A stretch of DNA of 64,000 bases from Flavobacterium sp. (GCF_027531705.1 NZ_JAPZSP010000008.1:1-64000), one strand, 5' to 3'; counted from the stretch's first letter, positions 16,561-25,171 are shown. A program made the numbers and translations. The notes: generated by a model from the sequence alone, not told the origin.

Positions 16561-17415
16561 TTATTTAGTTGCTGTTTCTGTAAAATCTTCTCTAATTTTT
16601 TGTTGTTCTAAAATTGATTTTAAAAATGGTGCAATTTCATTTTTAATTTGTGATTCTGAAATATCTATTGCCTTTGGATTTTTAATTAGTTGCAACCAAG
16701 GTTTTGTTTCGTCAAACTTATAAGTTCCAAATACTAAAACTGGAGTTCCTTTAACTTGTACCTTTTTGTTGTTTTCAAGAATCCATTCATCTGCCCAATT
16801 GTATAGAAACTTGGCGTCTTTTTCTAACAATCGCAAACAAGAATGTGAAACAGGTAATCCAGGTAAACTGTATTCATGGAAGCCAACACCTAGTTTATTT
16901 TCGATATTGAAATTCCATTTTAATTCCCATTCGTCATCAAAAGTACTTGTTGTTTTTTCGGCTTTCCAATTGGTAAAAAATAATCCTAAAGGTGTTTTAT
17001 CTTTTTTTCTGCCCATATTTGTTGGACCAGAATAGGTAAGAATTCCGTTTTCATAAGCTCCAAAAGTTTGCGTTGGATAGGAAAAAATCAAAATTTTAGA
17101 TACATCTTTAAGATAATCCACTTCCAATGGAAAAGGCATATAAAATAGCACATCATGACTAAAATCACTTGGAATTACAATCGAATCAAGTTTTGATAAA
17201 TTAGCTTTATCAGTTCGATTTATGGCTGTTAGAATTTCTATTTTTAAGCTATCATTTGTATTTTCTTTCAACCAACTTTTTGCATCTTCAAGTTTATAAG
17301 AAACTGATTCGGGTTGTTTTTTAACTATCTCTTTTTCAATGATTTGAACTTCTTTTTGCTTACAAGAAAACAAAGTATTAATTAATAAAGCGACAATAAA
17401 CATCTTATATTTCAT
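16561..17415 (-). CDS. L,D-transpeptidase (YkuD) lipoprotein
   Basis: A 284-residue protein with a lipoprotein signal (MKYKMFIVALLINTLFSCKQ; Cys18). The YkuD domain is in the second half: GVGFHEYSLPGLPVSHSCLR provides the conserved His and the catalytic Cys in SHSCLRL. These enzymes form or edit 3-3 crosslinks, or attach proteins to peptidoglycan, in the periplasm. SHSC replaces the commoner SxGC, as seen in some Bacteroidota members. Probably monocistronic. Confidence 0.85.
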   Translation of the reverse strand: MKYKMFIVALLINTLFSCKQKEVQIIEKEIVKKQPESVSYKLEDAKSWLKENTNDSLKIEILTAINRTDKANLSKLDSIVIPSDFSHDVLFYMPFPLEVDYLKDVSKILIFSYPTQTFGAYENGILTYSGPTNMGRKKDKTPLGLFFTNWKAEKTTSTFDDEWELKWNFNIENKLGVGFHEYSLPGLPVSHSCLRLLEKDAKFLYNWADEWILENNKKVQVKGTPVLVFGTYKFDETKPWLQLIKNPKAIDISESQIKNEIAPFLKSILEQQKIREDFTETATK

Positions 17416-17490
17416 AGATTTAGGTTTTTAGTAAAAGTCAACATTTTGGATGCAAAACTCTTATACAATTCCCTAAAAAAGTTGTTTAAT

Positions 17491-18780
17491 TTACTTGTTT
17501 AAAAAAGTTTTAAATTCGTCATAACTTTTAATTTTGATGCTAACTTTATCTTTACCTAAAACGCTTTCAATCTGTTTTGGAATTTCCAGCTTGACATTTA
17601 AAACAGGTTCAACAATATCTAAAAACTTAATTGGATGTGCAGTTTCTAGAAAAAAACCAATCGAGTTGGGTTGTTTTTCTAATTCTTTTCTCAAACCTAA
17701 ATAACCGACTGCACCGTGAGGTTCGGCAATGTATCCTGAATTGGTATAAATGTTTTTCATAGCATATTTGGTTTCTTCATCAGTGTAAGTATAAGAAGAA
17801 AAATCCTTTTCAAATTCAGATAAATCATTATTATACATTTCTTGAATTCGAACGAAGTTACTCGGATTTCCAACATCCATAGCGTTTGAAATTGTAGCAA
17901 TGGAAGGTTTTGCGTTATAAATTCCATTTTCTAAAAATCTTGGAATTGTATCATTGGCATTCGTTGACGCAACAAAATGGGTTAGCGGTAAACCTAATTT
18001 TTTAGCCATAATTCCGGCGCAAATATTTCCGAAATTTCCACTTGGGCAAGACACGATTAAAGGTTTGTTGTGTTTTTTCAATTCCTTATAAGCAAAGAAA
18101 AAATAGAACATTTGTGGTAACCAACGAGCAATGTTTATAGAATTGGCAGATGTCAGATTTTTGTGATTCAAATCGGCATCTAAAAACGCTTTTTTGACCA
18201 TATCTTGGCAATCGTCAAAAACGCTATCGACTTCTAAAGCCGTAATATTTTGACCTAAAGTGGTTAATTGTCGTTCTTGAATATCACTAACTTTTCCTGA
18301 GGGATAAAGAATCACTACTTCAACGCCTTTTACACCAAGAAATCCGCTTGCAACGGCACCACCAGTATCTCCAGAAGTTGCTACTAAAACGGTATTTTTT
18401 TGATCTTTATTACGATTAAAATGCGCCAAACATCTTGACATAAATCGAGCACCAACGTCTTTAAATGCCATTGTTGGTCCGTGAAATAACTCAAGTGAAT
18501 AGACATTTTCTTCTACTTTAATCAAAGGAAAATCAAATGACAAGGTTTCGGCAATGATTTGCTTTAATTCAGCTTCAGGAATTTCGTTGCCTACAAATTG
18601 TTGCATGGCATTGAAAGCAATTTCTTCGTTTGATAAGCTTTCAATATTCTCAAAAAAAGATTGTGGTAATTGATTAATTGTTTCAGGAAAATACAAACCT
18701 TTATCAGGTGCAAGTCCTTGAATAACGGCTTCTTGAAAAGAAACTTTACTATTTTTATTGTTTAAACTGTAATATTTCAT
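17491..18780 (-). CDS. thrC: Threonine synthase
   Basis: Converts O-phosphohomoserine to threonine with PLP. The 429 residues show the N-terminal MKYYSLNNKNSKVSFQEAVI, the PLP-lysine segment FHGPTMAFKDVGARFMSRCL, VATSGDTGGAVASGF and SCPSGNFGNICAG. It is the last gene of thrABC. It is separated from thrB by a 138-bp palindromic repeat, so its mRNA leader carries this repeat and expression relative to thrAB may be reduced. Confidence 0.96.
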   Translation of the reverse strand: MKYYSLNNKNSKVSFQEAVIQGLAPDKGLYFPETINQLPQSFFENIESLSNEEIAFNAMQQFVGNEIPEAELKQIIAETLSFDFPLIKVEENVYSLELFHGPTMAFKDVGARFMSRCLAHFNRNKDQKNTVLVATSGDTGGAVASGFLGVKGVEVVILYPSGKVSDIQERQLTTLGQNITALEVDSVFDDCQDMVKKAFLDADLNHKNLTSANSINIARWLPQMFYFFFAYKELKKHNKPLIVSCPSGNFGNICAGIMAKKLGLPLTHFVASTNANDTIPRFLENGIYNAKPSIATISNAMDVGNPSNFVRIQEMYNNDLSEFEKDFSSYTYTDEETKYAMKNIYTNSGYIAEPHGAVGYLGLRKELEKQPNSIGFFLETAHPIKFLDIVEPVLNVKLEIPKQIESVLGKDKVSIKIKSYDEFKTFLNK

Positions 18781-18794
18781 TTTTATTATTTTTT

Positions 18795-18932
18795 AACCAC
18801 ATAGAAATCATAGGATTTGGATTGTGCGAAAAGTCGCTTCGCTTTACATAGGTTTCATAGTGATGTTTCTATGTTTAATAAAATGTCTATGAAGCCTTTC
18901 TTGCTATGTTTTTTCTATGTTTCTATGTGGTT
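18795..18932. repeat. ACCACATAGAAA palindromic repeat, empty copy
   Basis: Exact 13-bp terminal inverted repeats: AACCACATAGAAA at 18795-18807 and TTTCTATGTGGTT at 18920-18932. Each arm contains further CATAG units. The left end is 14 bp from the thrC start and the right end touches the thrB stop codon. It aligns along both arms with the gene-bearing copy at 22358-22989. Confidence 0.9.
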
Positions 18933-19852
18933 TAAATTAATTTAACGCCATTCGGATTAATTCTTGAAATGTGCATATCAAATGCAATTCCTGTATTTTG
19001 ATAGCTTTCACTCATGGCAAAAGCTACTTTTTCAGCTTTTTCTTGACCTTTACATAAGGCGAAAATTGATGGTCCAGCACCAGAAATTCCCGATCCTAAA
19101 GCGTCATTTAGCAAAGCTGCATTTTTCACTTCATCAAAATTAGGAATTAAATGTTTTCTTAAAGGTTCGATGATTACATCTTTTAGCGAACGACCAATTA
19201 AATCATAATCGGAAGTGTACAAACCAGCAATTAAACCACCAAGATTTCCTGTTTGTGTAATAGCATCTTTTAATGGAATCTTGGGTTGCAAAACCGCACG
19301 AGCATCAGCTGTTTTTACCTCAATATGCGGATGTAAAACTACAGCATACAATTCACTCGGACTTTCAATTCGAATCACATCTAAAGGATTGTAACCTCGA
19401 ACTAAAGTAAATCCTCCTAGTAGGCAAGGAGCAACGTTATCGGCATGTTCACAACCACTTGCAATAGCTTCTCCTTTCATGGCAAAATCTACCAATTCGT
19501 GTTTTGAAAAAGGTTTGCCAAGCAATTCATTAATGCCAAAAACCGCTCCAGCTGCACTTGCAGAAGAACTTCCAATACCACTTCCAGCTTTAATTTTTTT
19601 ATGGATTTCAATTTCGAAACCAAAGTCAATTTCCATATTTTTTATAATAGCTAAACCTGCAACACCAGCCACATTTTTTTCGGTTTCCATCGGTAAAGTA
19701 GCACCAATTATTTTTGTAATTCTTATGCCTTTTTCAGCTGTTTTTCGGATAATCATTTCGTCACCAATTCCTTCTAGGCAAAGACCTAAAACGTCGAACC
19801 CGCAATTGAGATTGGCGATTGTCGCTGGACAGAATATTTTTATTTCGTTCAT
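18932..19852 (-). CDS. thrB: Homoserine kinase
   Basis: Phosphorylates homoserine. The 306 residues from the ATG at 19852 carry GHMP-kinase motifs: ATIANLNCGFDVLGLCLEG near the N-terminus, the ATP loop KAGSGIGSSSASAAGAVFGI, and GSGISGAGPSIFALCKG near the C-terminus. A TTG further upstream would start inside the palindrome at 19868-19900 and is rejected. It is the middle gene of thrABC, 42 bp after thrA. Its TAA stop overlaps the last base of the empty palindromic repeat. Confidence 0.96.
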   Translation of the reverse strand: MNEIKIFCPATIANLNCGFDVLGLCLEGIGDEMIIRKTAEKGIRITKIIGATLPMETEKNVAGVAGLAIIKNMEIDFGFEIEIHKKIKAGSGIGSSSASAAGAVFGINELLGKPFSKHELVDFAMKGEAIASGCEHADNVAPCLLGGFTLVRGYNPLDVIRIESPSELYAVVLHPHIEVKTADARAVLQPKIPLKDAITQTGNLGGLIAGLYTSDYDLIGRSLKDVIIEPLRKHLIPNFDEVKNAALLNDALGSGISGAGPSIFALCKGQEKAEKVAFAMSESYQNTGIAFDMHISRINPNGVKLI

Positions 19853-19867
19853 TTTTTTATTTTTTGC

Positions 19868-19900
19868 GTGTAGAGACAAGGCAATGCCTTGTCTCTACAC
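19868..19900. repeat. 33-bp perfect palindrome overlapping the thrA stop
   Basis: GTGTAGAGACAAGGCA and its exact reverse complement flank a single A. On the minus strand, GTG TAG of the palindrome supplies the last Val codon and the stop codon of thrA. GTAGAGAC/GTCTCTAC palindromes are common dispersed repeats in bacteria. Confidence 0.9.
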
Positions 19901-22342
19901 ATTTCCAATTCGAATTACATCGGCAAAAATTCCTGATGCGGTAACGGCAGCGCCAGCACCAGCGCCTTTTATAATTAACGGTTGGTCGATGTATCTATCG
20001 GTGTAAAATTCTACGATATTGTCTTTTCCTTCCAAATTATAAAACGGACTTTCTTTCGGAATAAATTGTAAACCAACACTCGCTTTTCCGTTATCAAACG
20101 AAGCTACGAATTTTAATCGAGAATCTTTCGATTTGGCTTCGGCTAAAAGATTTTCAAAATGACTTGAATGTTTTGTTAGCGATTTGAAAAAATCTTCATT
20201 ATTGTTGGTTTCCATGCATTCTTGTGGTAAAAAACAATTGTTTTCTATATGTTCCATTTCCATTTCGTAACCGCTTTCGCGAATTAGGATTAGAATTTTT
20301 CTAGCCACATCAACACCACTTAAATCAATTTTTGGGTCGGGTTCAGTAAATCCTTGTACTCCAGCTTCTTTTACAACATCATGAAAGTTATAGGAATCAC
20401 TAAAATTGTTAAAAATAAAATTTAAACTTCCCGATAAAACTGCATTGATTCTATTGACTTTATCACCTGAAGCAATCAAATGTTTAAGTGTATCGATAAT
20501 TGGTAAACCTGCTCCAACATTGGTTTCAAATAGGAAAGGAGCGTTGTATTTTCTAGATAAAGATTTTAAGTATTTGTAATTTTCAAATTGAGAAGAACAT
20601 GCAATTTTGTTACAAGTTACTACCGCAATATTTTGTTTTAAAAATTGGTCATAAATCAATGCAATGTCATGATTAGCAGTAATATCTACAAAAATACTAT
20701 TGCGCAAATTCAAACTTTTTGCTTTTGCAATAAATTCGGAAACGTTAGCATTTTCTCCATTTTCTATAAGTGATTTCCAATCTTTTAAGTTCATTCCATC
20801 TTCATTGAAAATTATTTTACGAGAATTGGAAAGTGCAATTACTCTAACATTAATTTTGAGATTTTCTTTCAAGAATTTCTTTTGTTGGTTAATTTGATCA
20901 ATGAATTTCTCTCCAACATTTCCAACACCCATTACGAATAAATTCAACTGTTTGGTATTGTCTTCAAAGAAACGTTCATGAAGCGTATTCAAAGCTTTTT
21001 TAACATCTTTTTCGTTGATTACTACCGATATATTTCTTTCGGAAGCACCTTGAGCAATCGCACGAATATTAACGTTGTTTTTCCCTAAAGTACTGAACAT
21101 TTTTCCGCTTAAACCTTGATGATTCTTCATGTTTTCACCAACTAAAGCTACAATACACAAATCTTTTTCAACAAAACAAGGATCAATTTTGTTTTGACTA
21201 ATTTCTATTTGGAATTCTGTTTCAATTGCTTTTTTTGCCAAATCGGCATCTTGGTTTTGAATTCCAATACAAATAGAATGTTCAGAAGATGCTTGTGTGA
21301 TAAAAATTACGTTGATGTTATTTTGAGAAAGCACAGAAAATAAGCGTTTGGAAGAACCAGCTACACCAATCATTCCAGAGCCTTCCAAAGTTAATAATGC
21401 AATTTTATCAATATGAGAAATTCCTTTTATTGGGTTATTGGAAGCTTGATTTTCATTTGAAATATATGTTCCAAAAGCTTGAGGTTCAAAAGTATTTTTA
21501 ATCCAAATTGGAATCTGCGAATTCAAAACCGGTTGAATTGTTGGTGGATACAAAACTTTGGCGCCAAAATGCGACAACTCCATAGCTTCTTGATAAGAAA
21601 TCGATTCGATTGGTTGCGCTTGTTTTACGATTTTAGGATTTGCTGTAAACATTCCATTCACATCGGTCCAAATTTCTAAAGCGTCCGATTTTGTTCCATT
21701 GGCAATAATGGCAGCTGTATAATCGGAACCGCCACGACCTAGAGTTGTTGTATTTTCAAGTTCATCAGAAGCAATAAAACCAGGTAAAAGAACGACTTGC
21801 GATTTATTGGAACCAAAATAATCAGCAATTAATTGATTGGTTAAATCAAAATCAACAGATGCTTTTCCGAAGTTAGAATTGGTTTTGATTAGCTCACGAC
21901 TGTCTTTGAAAGTACTATTCGGAATGGTTTGTTGCAAAGCAATAGCAATAATTTGTGATGACAAAAGTTCACCAAAACTTGCAATAGCATCAGCAGTTCT
22001 TGGAGATAATTCGCCCAAAAGGAAACAGCCGTCAAGTAAGGTTTGCAGTTGATTGATTTGACTGTTAATCTTGATTAGCAATTGATTTTGATTTGAATTA
22101 TCAACCAAATCAGCAATTGCATCAAAGTGTTTCTGTTTGATTTCGTCTATTGCATTTTTATACGATTCGTCTTTTAAAGCAGCTTTTTTGGAAGCATTGA
22201 TAAGCATGTCAGTCACGCCACTTAATGCTGAAACCACTACAGCAAGTTTATTTTCATTGGCTTTTTGATTGACAATCTCGATTACGAGTTTTATGTTTTG
22301 GGCATTAGCTACAGAAGTGCCGCCGAATTTTAGTGTTATCAT
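19895..22342 (-). CDS. thrA: Bifunctional aspartokinase/homoserine dehydrogenase
   Basis: First and third steps from aspartate to threonine. The 815 residues begin with the aspartokinase MITLKFGGTSVANAQN (domain to ~300). Two ACT-type regulatory segments follow (~310-455; LLTLEGSGMIGVAGSSKRLF and LVGENMKNHQGLSGKMFSTL), then homoserine dehydrogenase from ~465 (LFVMGVGNVGEKFIDQI; NVGAGLPIIDTLKHL; GFTEPDPKIDLSGVDVARKI). ACT domains imply feedback control by threonine. The start is an ATG, only 15 bp from the gene-bearing palindromic element that separates it from its leader peptide. Confidence 0.97.
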   Translation of the reverse strand: MITLKFGGTSVANAQNIKLVIEIVNQKANENKLAVVVSALSGVTDMLINASKKAALKDESYKNAIDEIKQKHFDAIADLVDNSNQNQLLIKINSQINQLQTLLDGCFLLGELSPRTADAIASFGELLSSQIIAIALQQTIPNSTFKDSRELIKTNSNFGKASVDFDLTNQLIADYFGSNKSQVVLLPGFIASDELENTTTLGRGGSDYTAAIIANGTKSDALEIWTDVNGMFTANPKIVKQAQPIESISYQEAMELSHFGAKVLYPPTIQPVLNSQIPIWIKNTFEPQAFGTYISNENQASNNPIKGISHIDKIALLTLEGSGMIGVAGSSKRLFSVLSQNNINVIFITQASSEHSICIGIQNQDADLAKKAIETEFQIEISQNKIDPCFVEKDLCIVALVGENMKNHQGLSGKMFSTLGKNNVNIRAIAQGASERNISVVINEKDVKKALNTLHERFFEDNTKQLNLFVMGVGNVGEKFIDQINQQKKFLKENLKINVRVIALSNSRKIIFNEDGMNLKDWKSLIENGENANVSEFIAKAKSLNLRNSIFVDITANHDIALIYDQFLKQNIAVVTCNKIACSSQFENYKYLKSLSRKYNAPFLFETNVGAGLPIIDTLKHLIASGDKVNRINAVLSGSLNFIFNNFSDSYNFHDVVKEAGVQGFTEPDPKIDLSGVDVARKILILIRESGYEMEMEHIENNCFLPQECMETNNNEDFFKSLTKHSSHFENLLAEAKSKDSRLKFVASFDNGKASVGLQFIPKESPFYNLEGKDNIVEFYTDRYIDQPLIIKGAGAGAAVTASGIFADVIRIGNV

Positions 22343-22357
22343 AGTTTTTATTTTTTT

Positions 22358-22989
22358 ACCACATAGAAATCATAGAATTTTGATTGAAGCGAAGTAAGTC
22401 GCTTTGCTTTACATAGATTTCATAGCGCTTTATCTCTTTTATATGTTATTTGGCAAATTTTTATAATATTCATTTACATAGGTTTTTTGCCCATCTTTGA
22501 AGATGTTTGAACAATTAAAATTTATCAGTATTCCTTTTGGTGATTTTGTAAGCTTCATGTAATTTAAAATTTGTGCTTCAACAATTGGATGTATTTCTGT
22601 AATTGCTTTTAATTCTACAATAATCAAATTTTCAACTAATAAATCGCACCTAAAATCTGAAATTAGTTCTTTTTCTTTATAAATTACAGGAATTTTCATT
22701 TCAGATACATAGTTAATTCCTCTGATATTTAATTCTTCTTTTAAGCATTGATGATAAACACTTTCGAGTAAACCTCTTCCCATTATTTTATGAACTTCAA
22801 TTGCAGCTCCAATGATTTTATATGTTAAATCATCAATTTGTTTTTGTGTAATCATAATTTTCTTTTTATACATATAGATAGCACTGTGTTTATACGCGTG
22901 TCTATTTGCCTTTAATTATTTATATCTATGTTTAAATGAAATACCTATAAAACCTTCTTAGCTATGTGACCACTATGTTTCTATGTGGT
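22358..22989. mobile_element. ACCACATAGAAA palindromic element carrying a GxxExxY gene
   Basis: 632 bp with exact 12-bp inverted ends (ACCACATAGAAA at 22358-22369, TTTCTATGTGGT at 22978-22989). The outer ~75 bp on the left and ~67 bp on the right align with the two halves of the empty copy at 18795-18932 (shared AAGTCGCTT.GCTTTACATAG and TCTATGTTTAA). The centre is replaced by the GxxExxY gene. Without it, the distance from the threonine leader peptide stop to thrA would be 71 bp. Confidence 0.75.
22439..22873 (-). CDS. GxxExxY protein (PD-(D/E)xK-like)
   Basis: A 144-residue protein of the GxxExxY family. GAAIEVHKIMGRGLLESVY at 22-40 contains the naming motif. ISDFRCDLLVENLIIVELKA gives Asp77, Glu87 and Lys89, spaced as in PD-(D/E)xK nuclease folds. 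Nuclease activity is predicted from the fold and has not been established for the family as far as I know. I use the ATG at 22873; one at 22855 is possible. The gene lies wholly inside the palindromic element, so it may be cargo or may act on the element. Confidence 0.88.
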   Translation of the reverse strand: MYKKKIMITQKQIDDLTYKIIGAAIEVHKIMGRGLLESVYHQCLKEELNIRGINYVSEMKIPVIYKEKELISDFRCDLLVENLIIVELKAITEIHPIVEAQILNYMKLTKSPKGILINFNCSNIFKDGQKTYVNEYYKNLPNNI

Positions 22990-23152
22990 TAATAAAATTT
23001 TGCTCTCAATTGAAAGCCCATAGAAATTGGATAATATGTGAAAATTATACCCCAAATGGGGTTGTAGTCGTTGTAGATGTTGTGCCAACAAAAGTCACAA
23101 CCAAAGAAGTGGTTGTTAAAAGTGAAGTGGTATTATTTTTGTTGTTCATCAT
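22990..23152 (-). promoter_or_regulatory. Probable threonine attenuator
   Basis: This is the leader of the thr operon. It contains the Thr-rich leader peptide, a short hairpin over its last codons and stop (ACCCC/GGGGT with loop ATTT, followed by ATAATTTT), and further down a GCTTTC-AATT-GAGAGC hairpin ending just before the inserted element. CCCAT in the first hairpin could instead pair with ATGGG downstream. Threonine-dependent ribosome stalling would choose between them. The exact antiterminator fold is inference. Confidence 0.65.
23045..23152 (-). CDS. Threonine-rich leader peptide of the thr operon
   Basis: A 35-residue open frame starting ATG ATG, with 13 threonines, including five in a row just before the end (STTTTTPFGV). 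The reading is MMNNKNNTTSLLTTTSLVVT then FVGTTS and the Thr run. Such a composition immediately upstream of thrABC is the signature of ribosome-mediated attenuation, as for E. coli ThrL, although the sequences are not similar. TACTTTTG on the minus strand (23166-23159) fits a -7 box and would give an almost leaderless transcript; a second upstream candidate may exist. The element with the GxxExxY gene separates it from thrA. Confidence 0.85.
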   Translation of the reverse strand: MMNNKNNTTSLLTTTSLVVTFVGTTSTTTTTPFGV

Positions 23153-23362
23153 ACATTTCAAAAGTAGTATTTTTTGTTAATCAAAAAAATGTTGCTTGTA
23201 TTTTTATGAATATCACAATTTTACATCGTTATCGCATTTGAAATAAATTATTTGAATCGTTATAAAAGCTAAAAATTATTGATTTGATAATAAAATAGAA
23301 GTTAAAATAGTTGTATTTTAACAATTGTTTGCTGAATTTTGAGCTCAAATTACATTCAAAAA

Positions 23363-24865
23363 ATGGAGCATTCGCATTACATCAGTTCGGAAGTGTTGCA
23401 ATTAGAGACTTTGCAAGACATTATAGCGCAACATAAACCAATTGCTTTATCGGAAGAAGCTAAAATTAATATTCAAAAATGCCGCGAGTATTTGGATAAG
23501 AAAATGGCTTCGCACGACAAACCGATTTACGGAATCAATACTGGTTTTGGCTCGTTGTGTAATGTGATTATATCTGATGAAAACTTATCGCAACTTCAAG
23601 AAAACTTAGTGAAGTCTCATGCCTGTGGAACTGGAGATGAAGTGCCTCAAGAGATTGTAAAAATCATGTTGTTGCTTAAAATTCAGAGTTTGAGTTACGG
23701 AAATTCGGGTGTTCAATTACAAACGGTTGAGCGTTTAGTTGATTTTTATAACAATGATATTTTACCTGTAATTTATACTCAAGGTTCGCTTGGTGCAAGT
23801 GGCGATTTGGCTCCGTTGGCTCATTTATCGTTACCTTTATTAGGTGAAGGCGAAGTGAATTACGAAGGATTTCGTCAACCAGCAAAAAAGGTTTTGGATA
23901 AAATGGGTTGGAAGCCAATCGTTTTGCAATCTAAAGAAGGTTTGGCATTGCTGAACGGAACACAATTTATGAGTTCGTATGGCAGTTATATTTTGTTAAA
24001 AGCGATGAAGTTTTCGTATTTGGCAGATGTGATTTCGGCGATTTCTTTAGAAGGATTTGATGGAAGAATCGAACCTTTTAATGAATTGATACATTATGTT
24101 CGTCCGCATAAAGGGCAGATTGTGACTGCTAAACGTATGACAGAATTATTGGAAGACAGTCAAATAATTGCTCAAGAAAAACAACACGTTCAAGATCCAT
24201 ATTCATTCCGTTGTATTCCACAAGTACATGGTGCTTCTAAAGATACAATAGATTATGTAAAGAAAGTTTTTAAGACTGAAATCAATTCGGTTACGGATAA
24301 TCCAAATATTTTTGTTGGTGAAGATGTGATTATTTCTGGTGGAAATTTTCATGGTCAACCTTTAGCTTTGGCTTTAGATTTCCTAGCGATTGCTTTATCA
24401 GAATTAGGAAGTATTTCGGAAAGAAGAACCTATCAGTTGATATCTGGTTTACGTGGTTTGCCTGCATTTTTAGTAGATAATCCAGGTTTGAATTCAGGTT
24501 TTATGATTCCACAATATACCGCTGCAAGTATTGCTAGTCAGAATAAACAATTGGCAACTCCAGCAAGTATTGACAGTATTGTTTCGAGTAACGGACAAGA
24601 AGATCATGTTTCGATGGGAGCAAATGCGGCAACCAAATGCTTGAAAATCATGGAGAACTTGGAACGTATTTTGGCTATAGAATTGATGAATGCTTCGCAA
24701 GCTATTGAATTTAGAAGACCATTAAAATCAAGTGATTTTATTGAAATGTTCTTAAAATCGTATCGTGAAGAAGTTCCATTTGTAAAAGAAGATAGAATTT
24801 TACATTATGATATTGAAAAATCAGTAGCGTTTTTAAATAGCTTTTTAATTGATTTGGAAGAGTAA
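23363..24865 (+). CDS. hutH: Histidine ammonia-lyase
   Basis: Deaminates histidine to urocanate. The 500 residues from the ATG at 23363 have the MIO-forming Ala-Ser-Gly in QGSLGASGDLAPLAHLSLPL, the entry segment YGINTGFGSLCNV, SHACGTGDE with the His typical of HAL, and LRGLPAFLV and NPNIFVGEDVIISGGNFHG further on. The length matches HAL (about 500-510). Other aromatic ammonia-lyases share the fold, so substrate choice is inferred. No other hut gene is nearby; a DUF962 gene follows 3 bp downstream. Confidence 0.9.
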   Translation: MEHSHYISSEVLQLETLQDIIAQHKPIALSEEAKINIQKCREYLDKKMASHDKPIYGINTGFGSLCNVIISDENLSQLQENLVKSHACGTGDEVPQEIVKIMLLLKIQSLSYGNSGVQLQTVERLVDFYNNDILPVIYTQGSLGASGDLAPLAHLSLPLLGEGEVNYEGFRQPAKKVLDKMGWKPIVLQSKEGLALLNGTQFMSSYGSYILLKAMKFSYLADVISAISLEGFDGRIEPFNELIHYVRPHKGQIVTAKRMTELLEDSQIIAQEKQHVQDPYSFRCIPQVHGASKDTIDYVKKVFKTEINSVTDNPNIFVGEDVIISGGNFHGQPLALALDFLAIALSELGSISERRTYQLISGLRGLPAFLVDNPGLNSGFMIPQYTAASIASQNKQLATPASIDSIVSSNGQEDHVSMGANAATKCLKIMENLERILAIELMNASQAIEFRRPLKSSDFIEMFLKSYREEVPFVKEDRILHYDIEKSVAFLNSFLIDLEE

Positions 24866-24868
24866 AAC

Positions 24869-25171
24869 ATGGATAGAATAAAAAAGTACAGCGATTTTTA
24901 TGCTTTTTATTTGACAGAACACAGCAACAGAACTTCTAGAATTTTGCATTTTGTTGGAACTTTGTTGTTTTTTGTACTGATATCTTATTTTATCATCACA
25001 AATCAATACAACTATTTTTGGATCTTACCAATTGTTGGATATGGTTTTGCGTGGGTTGGACATTTCTTCTTTGAAAAAAATAAGCCTGCTACTTTCCAAT
25101 ATCCATTTTGGTCATTAATCTCCGATTTTAAACTTTTTTTTGAATTAGTGGTAGGAAAACAGAAATTTTAA
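24869..25171 (+). CDS. Mpo1/DUF962-family membrane protein
   Basis: A 100-residue protein with two central membrane segments (~27-47 and 51-70). The family His motifs are present: YLTEHSNRTSRILHFVGT and GHFFFEKNKPATFQYPFWSL. Yeast Mpo1 is an Fe(II)-dependent dioxygenase of 2-hydroxy fatty acids; the bacterial role is unproven. It begins 3 bp after hutH and is probably co-transcribed. Confidence 0.85.
   Translation: MDRIKKYSDFYAFYLTEHSNRTSRILHFVGTLLFFVLISYFIITNQYNYFWILPIVGYGFAWVGHFFFEKNKPATFQYPFWSLISDFKLFFELVVGKQKF

Noticed and set aside
22983..23180. Plus-strand open frame of about 65 codons
   Set aside because: It is the antisense of the threonine leader region; its Val-rich composition merely mirrors Thr codons on the other strand.
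23363..24865. Ammonia-lyase as phenylalanine or tyrosine ammonia-lyase
   Set aside because: Length, the SHACGTGDE segment and the overall pattern fit bacterial histidine ammonia-lyase better, although specificity was not tested.
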